Origin: Pseudanabaena biceps PCC 7429 | GTDB lineage: Bacteria; Cyanobacteriota; Cyanobacteriia; Pseudanabaenales; Pseudanabaenaceae | DNA length: 45,376 nt | Reading direction: 5' to 3' | Assembly: GCF_000332215.1 (NCBI RefSeq) | Contig: NZ_ALWB01000010.1 | Location: 1-45,376 of the forward strand | Part shown: positions 17,539 to 25,066 of the stretch, piece by piece | Numbering within the stretch: position 1 is the stretch's first letter | Layout of the letters: each line of letters opens with the position of its first letter | Translations under genes and position numbers: made by a program | The notes under the pieces: model-generated | The model's input: the letters and a program-made list of their open reading frames with translations, nothing else | Database searches by the model: none | What the model was told of the DNA's origin: nothing

Positions 17539-18123
17539 ATGACAGTTCAATTGCTTACGCAAAACCAGAATAAGTTGGCGAATAAGTTCCTATTGACGAC
17601 CCAGCAATATCATCTCATGCACGAAGTTGGTGTTTTCCAAGAGGGCGATCGCCTCGAACTAATTAACGGAGAAATTACAACCATGTCACCAATTGGCAGA
17701 AAACACGCTACTTGTGTTGCTCGACTGAATGCAATATTTACTACTCGTCTTTTTGGCAAGGCTATCATCTGGCCGCAAAACTCAATTCGTCTAAATGATA
17801 ACTCTGAGCCACAGCCAGATATTGCCATCTTAAAATTTCGTGATGATTTTTATGAAGAGGGATTACCAACCCCAGAAGATATTTTGTTAATTATCGAAGT
17901 TGCTGATAGTTCCATTGACTATGATCGCGAAGTAAAAGCACCTCTATATGCGGCGGCGGGGATTCCTGAAATGTGGTTGTTTGATGTAAATAAAAAAGAG
18001 ATCGAGGGATATTCGCAACCATCGGCAAATGGATATAAGTTAATCAGACGCTACGATGAGAATGATACTCTATCAATTCTTGCTTTTCCTAATGTGACTT
18101 TCAATTGGAATGAATTGTTTTAA
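17539..18123 (+). CDS. Uma2 family endonuclease (DUF820)
   Basis: A 194-residue protein of the very common cyanobacterial Uma2 family, which has a PD-(D/E)XK nuclease fold. The expected core is present: QPDIAIL (Asp), then LIIEVADSSIDYDREVKAPLYAAAGIPE with Glu and Lys, and MWLFDVNKKEIEGY. The N-terminal YHLMHEVGVFQEGDRLELING is also typical. The substrate is unknown; such genes occur in many copies per genome, often near mobile DNA. Here it opens a small patch of accessory genes between nagA and ycf23. Confidence 0.88.
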   Translation: MTVQLLTQNQNKLANKFLLTTQQYHLMHEVGVFQEGDRLELINGEITTMSPIGRKHATCVARLNAIFTTRLFGKAIIWPQNSIRLNDNSEPQPDIAILKFRDDFYEEGLPTPEDILLIIEVADSSIDYDREVKAPLYAAAGIPEMWLFDVNKKEIEGYSQPSANGYKLIRRYDENDTLSILAFPNVTFNWNELF

Positions 18124-18184
18124 ATTCTAGTGAGAATCTCGCTGACTAATTTTCTAAGTTTAGAGAAGACATATCTCTTACTCA

Positions 18185-18463
18185 TTAAGACTGCTGTAGC
18201 TTAATCAGGGCTTGGGTTTTGGCAAGGCGTACTAAATGCTCGATAAATTCATAATGCTCCCATAGTAGGCGATCGCTTTCATTAAAGCTTTGAGCACGAT
18301 TTTTTTCTAATAGATTATCAATTTCTTGCTGTGCGTCTGGTGCAAGGAGTAAATTCAAGACTTCTTGAGGGGATGGAAGTTCGGCTAAGAAGTGCAAGAT
18401 GTCTGCCAATCCAGAAAAGCCATTATTGGGATTAGGGTTCATTTCTCGCAATCCTAGCGACAT
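18185..18463 (-). CDS. Small antitoxin-like cyanobacterial protein, 92 residues
   Basis: A helical, acidic protein with the pattern LPSPQEVLNLLLAPDAQQEI, then LLEKNRAQSFNESDRLLWEH and YEFIEHLVRLAKTQAL. I recall this pattern from abundant small cyanobacterial proteins that often sit next to nucleases or toxins and behave like antitoxins; the role here is inference. The frame starts MSLGLREM, and the Met at residue 8 is another possible start. It is convergent with the Uma2 gene (61 bp between stops). Confidence 0.65.
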   Translation of the reverse strand: MSLGLREMNPNPNNGFSGLADILHFLAELPSPQEVLNLLLAPDAQQEIDNLLEKNRAQSFNESDRLLWEHYEFIEHLVRLAKTQALIKLQQS

Positions 18464-18604
18464 TAAAGGTCACACAAAAAATGAATCAACTCTACTCTTT
18501 ACTAAAGTAAAAATTGATCTGTTTTGAGTAAGTTTGACAATAAAAGGAATGCTCTCTCAAAACTAGGAAATCTATATATCCATAAAACATTTTTTCCATT
18601 ATTT

Positions 18605-19624
18605 CTATGAACTAATATTCCTATATAGAATCCTTCGACCTCCTTTTTCTGTAGACTCATCCGAAAACTCAAACAAATTGCTTGCTATCATTAAATCTTT
18701 TAATTTCTTAAATCCAAATTTTTGCTTTAGAGAATTCAACTCTTCTGGAGATTGCTTTTTGATCTTACTAATTGCTACATCTAGGGAAATCCATCCATTG
18801 GGACGCAGTTGTTGTCTAGCAATATCAGAAAGCAAGTAGATAAGCGAGCTATTTACTAGAAAATCATGTTTTAATTTGTCAACTAATTCTTGTGTATATT
18901 CTTGAAGGCTTTCTTGTAGCATTTCGGTATATGCTTTCAAACATTGAAATGTCGGCTTTATCTGATTGTCATATTGATAATCAAGTTCTTTACACGCCAA
19001 CTCACACCCTTCAATTGAATTTAAATAATCCCAATTTGGCAAGGAATTATGTACAAGTAAGTTTCTATTTATCCTCAGCAAATCAAAAGATTCTTGACTC
19101 TTCTTTTTTAGATTGCTATTTTTTTCAAACCTAACATCAATAGAAACCCAAATTCCTGTGAGACTTTCTGGTGTTTTATCTTGATCAGATGAAGTGCTTT
19201 CTTTGAAAAAATCTTCAATTAACTGACCCATATTTTTATTGCCGTAATACTCTAATTTTTTGTCTGCAAGTATCTTTAGTTCATTGCTATATCCTGAAAT
19301 ATATCTACGAGATAACAAGTATTTTAATTGTATCTCTATCTTTTGTAAGAGCATAATGTTTCTACCAATTTTGCAATATACATTACTCTTAAATTGTTCT
19401 AAATCTATTCCTGCTTTCTGGACTCTATCTGAAACATCTTTTTCAGTGGAAGCACCCAAACCTACTATTGACAGTAAAAAACTGTTGTAAGGGGTATCTG
19501 TTTTTATGTCAACAGTCTTGTAGCGAAGGTAGCCAATAAAATTGATAAGCTCAGAGAAAGCATCCTCTGGCAAGTTATCAATTAACTCAATAATCTGCTG
19601 TCGCGTTGGAGTTAGAGTATTCAT
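18605..19624 (-). CDS. Three-part protein: DUF2281-like N-terminus, HEPN-like domain, OST-HTH/LOTUS domain
   Basis: A 339-residue protein not in any family I can name as a whole. Residues about 1-40 (QQIIELIDNLPEDAFSELIN) resemble DUF2281-type antitoxin N-termini. The middle (about 80-235) is helical and has RNLLVH (Arg187-x4-His192), the RX4-6H motif of HEPN ribonucleases. The C-terminal part (about 265-335: LLSDIARQQLRPNGWISLDV, FGFKKLKDLMIASNLFEF, then RILYRN) fits an OST-HTH/LOTUS RNA-binding domain. A HEPN-like plus LOTUS pairing exists in bacteria; the antitoxin-like head is unusual. No HIP1 site occurs in the gene and it is AT-rich, which suggests transfer. An upstream in-frame ATG at 19651 is possible; neither start has a clear ribosome site. 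Confidence 0.72.
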   Translation of the reverse strand: MNTLTPTRQQIIELIDNLPEDAFSELINFIGYLRYKTVDIKTDTPYNSFLLSIVGLGASTEKDVSDRVQKAGIDLEQFKSNVYCKIGRNIMLLQKIEIQLKYLLSRRYISGYSNELKILADKKLEYYGNKNMGQLIEDFFKESTSSDQDKTPESLTGIWVSIDVRFEKNSNLKKKSQESFDLLRINRNLLVHNSLPNWDYLNSIEGCELACKELDYQYDNQIKPTFQCLKAYTEMLQESLQEYTQELVDKLKHDFLVNSSLIYLLSDIARQQLRPNGWISLDVAISKIKKQSPEELNSLKQKFGFKKLKDLMIASNLFEFSDESTEKGGRRILYRNISS

Positions 19625-19703
19625 AAGCAAAATATGAAAGATACTCATCATATTTTAGCTGCAAGATTAGGCGATCGCGCTTTTGGCTAGCTGATTTTAT
19701 GAG

Positions 19704-19750
19704 AAAGGCGATCGCTTTGAATTTTCTAAAAGTTCAAAGCGATCGCCTTT
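19704..19750 (-). terminator. Hairpin terminator after ycf23
   Basis: An 18-bp perfect stem (19704-19721 with 19733-19750), each arm carrying a HIP1 palindrome. It lies about 50 bp past the ycf23 stop on the minus strand and before the LOTUS-domain gene. It may terminate ycf23 transcription. Confidence 0.5.
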
Positions 19751-19800
19751 TAGTTTATAGATTTTGCTAATTTGCTAACGTGAAATCAAGCAAATATTGG

Positions 19801-20565
19801 TTAGACAATTGCTTGGTTTGCAACATTGCTATTGATTGCTTCTCTGAGAGCGCGAACAGTCGCAATCATGGAAACCACATCATTCAATTGATTAACTGCG
19901 GAACCAACACCAACACCCGACGCACCCGCAGCGATCGCCATTGGTGCAGTGATATTGCTCAACCCAGAAGCGCACATTACGGGAATAGAAACGGCACGGC
20001 TAATCGCATGGGCAGCAGCGAGAGTAGGCGATGCTTTTTCGATCGCACCGAGTACACCTGCATGGGTTGGAGCGGAACTCGTACCACCTTCAGTTTGGAT
20101 GATGTCAGCGCCAATTGCCTCTAGTCTCTCCGCGAGGGTAACTTGCTCGTCTAGGGGCAAAGTGTGAGGAACCGTGACGGAAATTGCAGTATGAGGCAAC
20201 AATGCTCTGGTTTCTTGGGTAAGAGCAATAATTTCATCGGTGGTGAATACACGACCTTGAGCGTAGAAGCTGTCGTAGTTACCAATTTCTACGATATCTA
20301 CGCCATTAGCAACGGCTTCTACTAACTTGCTAGATTCAACTGCGGAAACACAAATAGGTAAAGAGCAATTAGCCTTAGCGATCGCAATGAGTTCAGCATC
20401 AGCAGCAATGTCAACGAATGTTGCGCCACCGCGATCGGCTGCTTGCACGACCATTTTCACGGAGTCGCGATCGAAGTTTTGCAAGCCACTAATGATTTTT
20501 AGAGCGCTACGACGGCTGAAAGCATTTGCCAAGGTAATAGGTAAACGTGACATAATCTGTGTCAT
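19801..20565 (-). CDS. Ycf23 family protein (DUF561)
   Basis: A 254-residue TIM-barrel-like protein conserved in cyanobacteria and plastids of algae. Typical blocks are FSRRSALKIISGLQNFDRDS, VDIAADAELIAIAKANCSLP, ICVSAVESSKLVEAVANG, ADIIQTEGGTSSAPTHAG and SIPVMCASGLSNITAPMAIA, followed by a glycine-rich phosphate-binding-like end (GASGVGVGSAVNQL). Its biochemical function is unknown. The gene stands alone on the minus strand. MSRLPITLANAF (Met at residue 5) is an alternative start. Confidence 0.88.
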   Translation of the reverse strand: MTQIMSRLPITLANAFSRRSALKIISGLQNFDRDSVKMVVQAADRGGATFVDIAADAELIAIAKANCSLPICVSAVESSKLVEAVANGVDIVEIGNYDSFYAQGRVFTTDEIIALTQETRALLPHTAISVTVPHTLPLDEQVTLAERLEAIGADIIQTEGGTSSAPTHAGVLGAIEKASPTLAAAHAISRAVSIPVMCASGLSNITAPMAIAAGASGVGVGSAVNQLNDVVSMIATVRALREAINSNVANQAIV

Positions 20566-20621
20566 CCTAGATAGACTAAATATTTAGATGTACGACTACT
20601 TTAACGCGATTTTGGGTAAAA

Positions 20622-20658
20622 CCCAAAGAGTGCAGGTCTGCATATCCTACTCTTTGGG
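20622..20658. repeat. Degenerate hairpin with a family A-like end
   Basis: A 10-bp stem (CCCAAAGAGT with ACTCTTTGGG) encloses a second small hairpin (GCAG with CTGC). TAAGTAGTTCGGCAT, a family A end, follows at about 20663. It is probably an eroded family A copy upstream of ycf23. Confidence 0.5.
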
Positions 20659-20689
20659 CTTCTAAGTAGTTCGGCATCGTTAAAAAAAC

Positions 20690-20784
20690 ATAGCAACCAT
20701 AAAAGCCAAAAGATGAGTGGCGGCGCTTCGCGCCACCACTCATCTTTTGGCTTTTATGTGCTGATACAGTTGACGGCAGCTATA
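20690..20784. repeat. Family B foldback element
   Basis: The left end ATAGCAACCATAAAAGCC and right end TTTATGTGCTGATACAGTTG...GGCAGCTATA match other B copies. The core stem pairs 20699-20720 with 20736-20757, and the tip is GC-TTC-GC. The core differs from the B copy at 7399, while the tip and the right end are shared. Confidence 0.8.
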
Positions 20785-20844
20785 GAATGCCAAAATGCAG
20801 AATGCCAAAATGCAGAATGCCAAAATGCAGAATGCCAAAATACA
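20785..20844. repeat. 15-bp tandem repeat, four copies
   Basis: The unit GAATGCCAAAATGCA occurs three times exactly and once with two changes, followed by a shorter GTGCCAAAAT remnant. It starts immediately after the right end of the family B element and lies just beyond the 3' end of the epimerase gene. Confidence 0.85.
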
Positions 20845-20860
20845 GTGCCAAAATCAATAT

Positions 20861-21730
20861 TTAAAAGAACTCTGCGGTGATACTCACAACAGCTTTACAA
20901 CTAGCATTAGGTTCTAGAACAGTTAAATATTCTTTGGTATTAAGAGCATTACGAGTTGCACTCCAAGGCTCTAGGCAATAGAAGTCCTTGCCCTTAACTG
21001 TCCAAAAGACAAGATAGGTATAGAAATCATCGTAATCGATCGCAATTTTGAGATTGCGATCGCGATCGATAATTGAGGTTGAGCGGCTAGAGAGATTACC
21101 AAATACGGAATCAATCTCATCTTGATCAAAGTCAAACTTACCATCAAAGGCAAAGTTCTCTTTGGTGCGATTATCCTCATAGCTAACCGAAGGAATATTA
21201 GCTTCGATTTGATTTTTGTCGCCACAGAGAAAGTAGGGATGGAACCCAGAAGAGAAAGGCATCGGCGTAGAAGAGAGATTTTTGTACTCCTGATGAATCT
21301 CTAAGGTATTTCCCTTTAGCACATAGGTAAAGGCTAAATGGAAGTCAAATGGATAGACAGCCTTAGTTTTTTCGTTACTAACTAGCTCAATCATTACACT
21401 TGCTGCGTCATCTGTCTGCTGCCCGACAGCGCTCCAAGAAGATTCACGGGCAAATCCATGCTGTTTGATCTTGTAGTCTATTCCGTCAATATCATAGGTA
21501 TCATTGGGCAAATTACCACAGAGAGGGAATAAGATCGGATTTCCGCCTCTAACACTCAAGTCAGGATGGGTAAATCGCTCAGTGTCAAGATAGAAAACCT
21601 CTTGTCCATTGATCCGCCAGCTTGTCACAATGCCACCGCGCTCTGGCACAACTTCTATTTGAGAACCTGCGCTCTCATCAGACAAGACATAGGTTTTGTA
21701 TTGCTTTTGCTCGATAGAAACTGTATACAC
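20861..21730 (-). CDS. Aldose 1-epimerase (galactose mutarotase) family protein
   Basis: A 289-residue beta-sandwich protein that interconverts alpha and beta anomers of sugars or acts on a sugar phosphate. The catalytic residues can be placed: His in KQHGFARESSW (about 90), His in FSSGFHPYFLCG, and Glu in FYCLEPWSA near the C-terminus. The N-terminal part (EVVPERGGIVTSWRINGQEV) is the usual start of the family. It matches the shorter YeaD/hypothetical-epimerase type rather than GalM. The substrate cannot be told from sequence. The gene is followed by a tandem repeat. Confidence 0.87.
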   Translation of the reverse strand: MYTVSIEQKQYKTYVLSDESAGSQIEVVPERGGIVTSWRINGQEVFYLDTERFTHPDLSVRGGNPILFPLCGNLPNDTYDIDGIDYKIKQHGFARESSWSAVGQQTDDAASVMIELVSNEKTKAVYPFDFHLAFTYVLKGNTLEIHQEYKNLSSTPMPFSSGFHPYFLCGDKNQIEANIPSVSYEDNRTKENFAFDGKFDFDQDEIDSVFGNLSSRSTSIIDRDRNLKIAIDYDDFYTYLVFWTVKGKDFYCLEPWSATRNALNTKEYLTVLEPNASCKAVVSITAEFF

Positions 21731-21778
21731 AAAATTTGCCTTGTAACATTTCAGAAATAATTATATAGCAAAGGAGAA

Positions 21779-22207
21779 TTATGGTTCGTTCCTATCTTGT
21801 TTTTTGACCGCACATCCAAACGGATAAGCTGTGTAATAGGTGCGATCGCGTTTGCCAAACAATTCATATCGAGTATCGCGAACTTGGATATAGGCTGAAT
21901 CCCCCAGATTTTTTAGGGGTGACATCGCGCGATATGCCCCAACTAAAGCCTTCCCCATGGGTAACAGTCGTACAATTTCTTCAGCCGCATCACTGCCTTG
22001 CCATCTGTGGGTTGGTTCCATTAGATCAATGAGGATCATTCCCATTTCACAATCCGCAGGGGTGACATTTAACTGTTGTAAGTTTTCCTCATCTTGCATC
22101 GGCACATAGCCGAACAATCTACCACGATCAAACTTCGATAAAAGTCTAACAAAGCTAACACAAAGATTACAATTACCATCATAGATTACGGCGTAGGACA
22201 TAGACAT
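21779..22207 (-). CDS. DCC family thiol-disulfide oxidoreductase-like protein (DUF393)
   Basis: A 142-residue protein with the family signature YDGNCNLC near the start (Cys13, Cys16), a predicted thiol-disulfide pair in a thioredoxin-like fold. The substrate is unknown. The gene is head-to-head with the GFA gene: the two ATGs are 2 bp apart (22205-22207 and 22210-22212). At least one must use a promoter inside the other gene or a leaderless transcript. Met3 is an alternative start. Confidence 0.85.
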   Translation of the reverse strand: MSMSYAVIYDGNCNLCVSFVRLLSKFDRGRLFGYVPMQDEENLQQLNVTPADCEMGMILIDLMEPTHRWQGSDAAEEIVRLLPMGKALVGAYRAMSPLKNLGDSAYIQVRDTRYELFGKRDRTYYTAYPFGCAVKKQDRNEP

Positions 22208-22209
22208 AT

Positions 22210-22596
22210 ATGACTATTACTTTGGCTCTTGGTGGTTGCCACTGTGGAGCAGTGAGATTTCGCGTGGCGATACGTAAATATGAGGCGATCGATTGTAATT
22301 GTTCGATCTGCCAAAAGAAAGGAATCCTGCATTTGATCGTACCACCTGAAGATTTTGAGTTACTACAGGGTGAGGATAATCTAGAGACCTATAGTTTTAA
22401 TACAGGTATTGCGAAGCATAATTTTTGTAAAACTTGCGGCATTCATCCCTTTTACCGTCCGCGATCGCATCCTGAGGATTACGACATTAATATTCGCTGC
22501 TTAGATGGTGATTCCATGGAGAAGTTTACCATTCAATATTTTGATGGAAAACATTGGGAAGATAATGTTTCGCAGATTCGAGCATCAGTTAGTTAA
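22210..22596 (+). CDS. GFA family protein (CENP-V/GFA fold)
   Basis: A 128-residue protein of the glutathione-dependent formaldehyde-activating enzyme fold. Zinc-binding cysteines occur in the expected places: GGCHCGAVRF, CNCSICQKKG and CKTCGIHPFYRP. Most family members have no proven activity, so the name is a fold assignment. It is divergent from the DCC gene with only 2 bp between start codons. A strong bidirectional hairpin follows. Confidence 0.9.
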   Translation: MTITLALGGCHCGAVRFRVAIRKYEAIDCNCSICQKKGILHLIVPPEDFELLQGEDNLETYSFNTGIAKHNFCKTCGIHPFYRPRSHPEDYDINIRCLDGDSMEKFTIQYFDGKHWEDNVSQIRASVS

Positions 22597-22598
22597 AT

Positions 22599-22639
22599 AA
22601 TAAAAAATGGGAAGTGCCCAGCACTTCCCATTTTTTATT
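22599..22639. terminator. Bidirectional terminator between GFA and IscA-type genes
   Basis: A perfect 19-bp stem (22599-22617 with 22621-22639), GC-rich towards the tip and flanked by A and T runs on both sides, loop CCA. It suits transcripts arriving from the convergent genes on both strands. Confidence 0.85.
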
Positions 22640-22649
22640 CTCGCTCAAG

Positions 22650-23003
22650 TTAGCTACAAGCGACAGGTGCGCCCAATTCTTTGGGTGTAGCAAAGGAAGT
22701 ACCACAACTGCAAGACTTGCTCGCGTTAGGATTGCGGAAACGGAATCCTCCTCCTAGCAAATCTTCGGTGTAGTCGAGTTCTAGTCCTTGCAACTGGGGC
22801 AAATTGCTATTGTTAATCACAATTTTTACACCATTGCATTCGTATTGATTGTCATCCGCTTCAAGTTGATCGGCAAAATCCATCAAATAAGATAAGCCTG
22901 AGCAACCACCTTGCTTAATGCCTAAACGCAGAGGTGCAGTGGTAGCGCGTTGGCTTTGGAGGTTTCTTACGCGAGCGATCGCTGCGTCAGTCAATGTAAT
23001 CAT
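22650..23003 (-). CDS. Iron-sulfur cluster assembly accessory protein (IscA/SufA/ErpA family)
   Basis: A 117-residue A-type carrier that holds or transfers Fe-S clusters. The three conserved cysteines are present: Cys34 in GGCSGLSYLMDF, and Cys98 and Cys100 in SCSCGTSF. An extra cysteine is the penultimate residue (Cys116). The specific type (IscA, SufA or ErpA) cannot be fixed. It follows a 70-residue hypothetical gene on the same strand after a 39-bp gap. Confidence 0.9.
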   Translation of the reverse strand: MITLTDAAIARVRNLQSQRATTAPLRLGIKQGGCSGLSYLMDFADQLEADDNQYECNGVKIVINNSNLPQLQGLELDYTEDLLGGGFRFRNPNASKSCSCGTSFATPKELGAPVACS

Positions 23004-23042
23004 GCGAAATTTTCCTATATACGAATCGTGCTAATGGCAATC

Positions 23043-23255
23043 TTAGTCTTCTAATAGGACAAGCGCAATACTAGCGAGGGAGACATTTGTATAGCCAGCT
23101 ACCTTGACTGCTTTGTAAAGGGGCTTAGTAAGCGGAAATTTATGTACACCCAGCAATCGCACACCTTGATCTAGCAATAGTCCAGACTTAAAGTGAAAAT
23201 TGCGATGTAACTTTATCGCTTTAGCAAGCTTAGATTTAGCTTTGCAGCAAACCAT
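23043..23255 (-). CDS. Small hypothetical protein, 70 residues
   Basis: An open frame rich in Lys, Leu and Val, with LLLDQGVRLLGVHKFPLTKP in the middle and an amphipathic C-terminal part (VSLASIALVLLED). It has no recognised domain. It lies directly upstream of the IscA-type gene, in the same direction, so could be its operon partner. Only the position and an uninterrupted frame support it. Confidence 0.5.
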   Translation of the reverse strand: MVCCKAKSKLAKAIKLHRNFHFKSGLLLDQGVRLLGVHKFPLTKPLYKAVKVAGYTNVSLASIALVLLED

Positions 23256-23338
23256 GGTTTTTTTCCAAATAATTTTGACGGCTATCTCTATGTTATCGCA
23301 AGTACCAAAAAGTGTGGGAGACGTAGTTAGGGACTTGC

Positions 23339-23452
23339 TATAGCAACGTAAGGTTTACTTAGGACATAAACTAAGGATGAGTGGCGGCGCTTCGCGCCGC
23401 TACTCAATCTTTGGGGTTTTGATTTGTCCTAGCGATCTCTTACGTTGCTATA
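23339..23452. repeat. Family B element with perfect 14-bp terminal inverted repeats
   Basis: The ends are TATAGCAACGTAAG (23339-23352) and CTTACGTTGCTATA (23439-23452). A second nested inverted repeat (TAGGACA, TGTCCTA) lies inside them. The core hairpin is imperfect, with tip GC-TTC-GC. If the outer TA at each end is a target duplication, the element has the layout of an IS630/Tc1-type MITE; that is inference. It fills most of the 300-bp spacer before the aminotransferase gene. Confidence 0.82.
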
Positions 23453-23555
23453 AAAATGCAACTAATTTTTTTAATTACGATTTCCTTCAAAGATGGTTAT
23501 TGGGTAGTTAGCGTAAAATTATCTGTATCTTCATTGACCTTTTATCTGTTAAGTT

Positions 23556-24731
23556 ATGCAATTTGCCGATCGCCTCAAGCCTCTACAATTTAATGTCTTT
23601 GCCGATATGGATCGGGCTAAAAGTGAGGTCAGAGCCACAGGTATGACCGTCATCGATCTATCCCTTGGTTCCTCCGATCTACCGACAGAGCCATTTATTT
23701 TAGAGGCGATCGCCAAATCTTTAAACGATCCCCATACCCATGGCTATTCTCTATTTGGAAGTACCTTAGACTTTAGGGAAGCAGTAGCCGCATGGATAAA
23801 ACAGCGCTTTAGCCTCACAATCGATCCAGAAACAGAAGTATTACCTCTCATTGGCTCACAGGAAGGTACAGCTCATTTACCCCTTGCGATCCTCAATCCT
23901 AACGATTTTGCACTTCTGCAAGATCCTGGCTATCCATCCCATTATGGCGGAATTCATCTAGCAGGTGGGCGCGTTTATGGAATGCCCCTATTAGCGGGAA
24001 ACAACTTTTTACCAGTATTTGCCGATATCCCCGCCGCAGTCCTCAGTCAAGCCAAAATGATGGTGTTAAGCTATCCCCACAATCCCACCACCGCTACCGC
24101 CACGCTGGAATTCTTAAAATCAGCAGTTCAGTTTTGTCAAGAGCATAATCTCGTATTAGTGCATGACTTCCCTTATCTCGATCTGATTTTTGATGGTTCA
24201 ACTCCACCCTCGATCTTGCAAGCCGATCGCGATCGCGGCGTTAGCATCGAATTTTTTACCATGTCCAAATCCTACAATATGGGCGGGTTTCGGGTAGGCT
24301 TTGCCGTCGGTAATCGTGAACTAATTCAAGCTTTGCGCCAAGTTAAAGCTGCGGTAGATTTCAATCAATATCAAGGTATCATGCGTGGTGCGATCGAGGC
24401 TTTGGCAAGCGATCGCGCATCGATTGATCGTGTAGTTAGCGCATTTCAAGAGCGGCGCGATGCGATGATTGATTCGCTCAAGGCGATCGGCTGGGCAATT
24501 CCCACACCTAAAGCCACCATGTATCTTTGGGCAAAATTACCCGATCGCCATGCCCATGATTCAGTTAAATTTTGTCTAGATCTAATTAGCTCAACTGGCA
24601 TAGCCCTATCTCCTGGCAAGGGTTTTGGTCAGCATGGTGAGGGTTATGTCAGATTTGCCTTAGTCCATCCACCAGAGATTTTGCGAGAAGCAGCCAAAAA
24701 AATCGGTACATTCTTACAACTGCAAAAATAA
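23556..24731 (+). CDS. Class I/II pyridoxal-phosphate aminotransferase (LL-diaminopimelate/aspartate aminotransferase-like)
   Basis: A 391-residue fold type I aminotransferase. The PLP lysine is Lys238 in TMSKSYNMGGFRVGF, and other family marks are SLGSSDLPTEPFI, SYPHNPTTATA (Asn for PLP) and VRFALVHPPEILREA (Arg for the carboxylate). In cyanobacteria, genes of this type are usually annotated as LL-diaminopimelate or aspartate aminotransferase. The length and motifs fit, but substrate preference cannot be decided here and dapL would be a second, longer gene. It is transcribed alone. Confidence 0.85.
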   Translation: MQFADRLKPLQFNVFADMDRAKSEVRATGMTVIDLSLGSSDLPTEPFILEAIAKSLNDPHTHGYSLFGSTLDFREAVAAWIKQRFSLTIDPETEVLPLIGSQEGTAHLPLAILNPNDFALLQDPGYPSHYGGIHLAGGRVYGMPLLAGNNFLPVFADIPAAVLSQAKMMVLSYPHNPTTATATLEFLKSAVQFCQEHNLVLVHDFPYLDLIFDGSTPPSILQADRDRGVSIEFFTMSKSYNMGGFRVGFAVGNRELIQALRQVKAAVDFNQYQGIMRGAIEALASDRASIDRVVSAFQERRDAMIDSLKAIGWAIPTPKATMYLWAKLPDRHAHDSVKFCLDLISSTGIALSPGKGFGQHGEGYVRFALVHPPEILREAAKKIGTFLQLQK

Positions 24732-25066
24732 AATTGGAATGAAAACATTCAGTGTAATGCGAATAGCGACAGATGCAGTATTACTTCCACTTTTGTAGGC
24801 TTTATTTGTTAAGATTAGCTTAAACCTTGTATACATTGAAATCACTACAGCTTGCCAAAGACTAAAATAAATCGCTTAATACCACTAGCCGATTGAAATT
24901 TGTCGATGAAAGTCGCTATTGTTAAAGTCACATTTACAATCCCATTTGTATTGTTGTAAAGCTATAATTTGCAGCGATTGATATGGTAGATAAACTACGA
25001 TCTTAAGGTAGCAAGCGCCAAGTGGTGCAAGTCAGAACATAATGCTGAGGATTTGAGGATTGATTC
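24732..25066. other. 335-bp spacer before the giant gene
   Basis: An AT-rich spacer with no ORF worth calling. A TATAAT box occurs at 24963-24968, but no convincing -35 box sits at the right distance. GAGGAT near 25047-25057 may be part of the ribosome site for the ATG at 25067. No repeat element is present. Confidence 0.5.

Noticed and set aside
23339-23452. Remnant of an IS element with coding capacity
   Set aside because: Only 114 bp, with no reading frame or transposase motif; it can only be a non-autonomous element.
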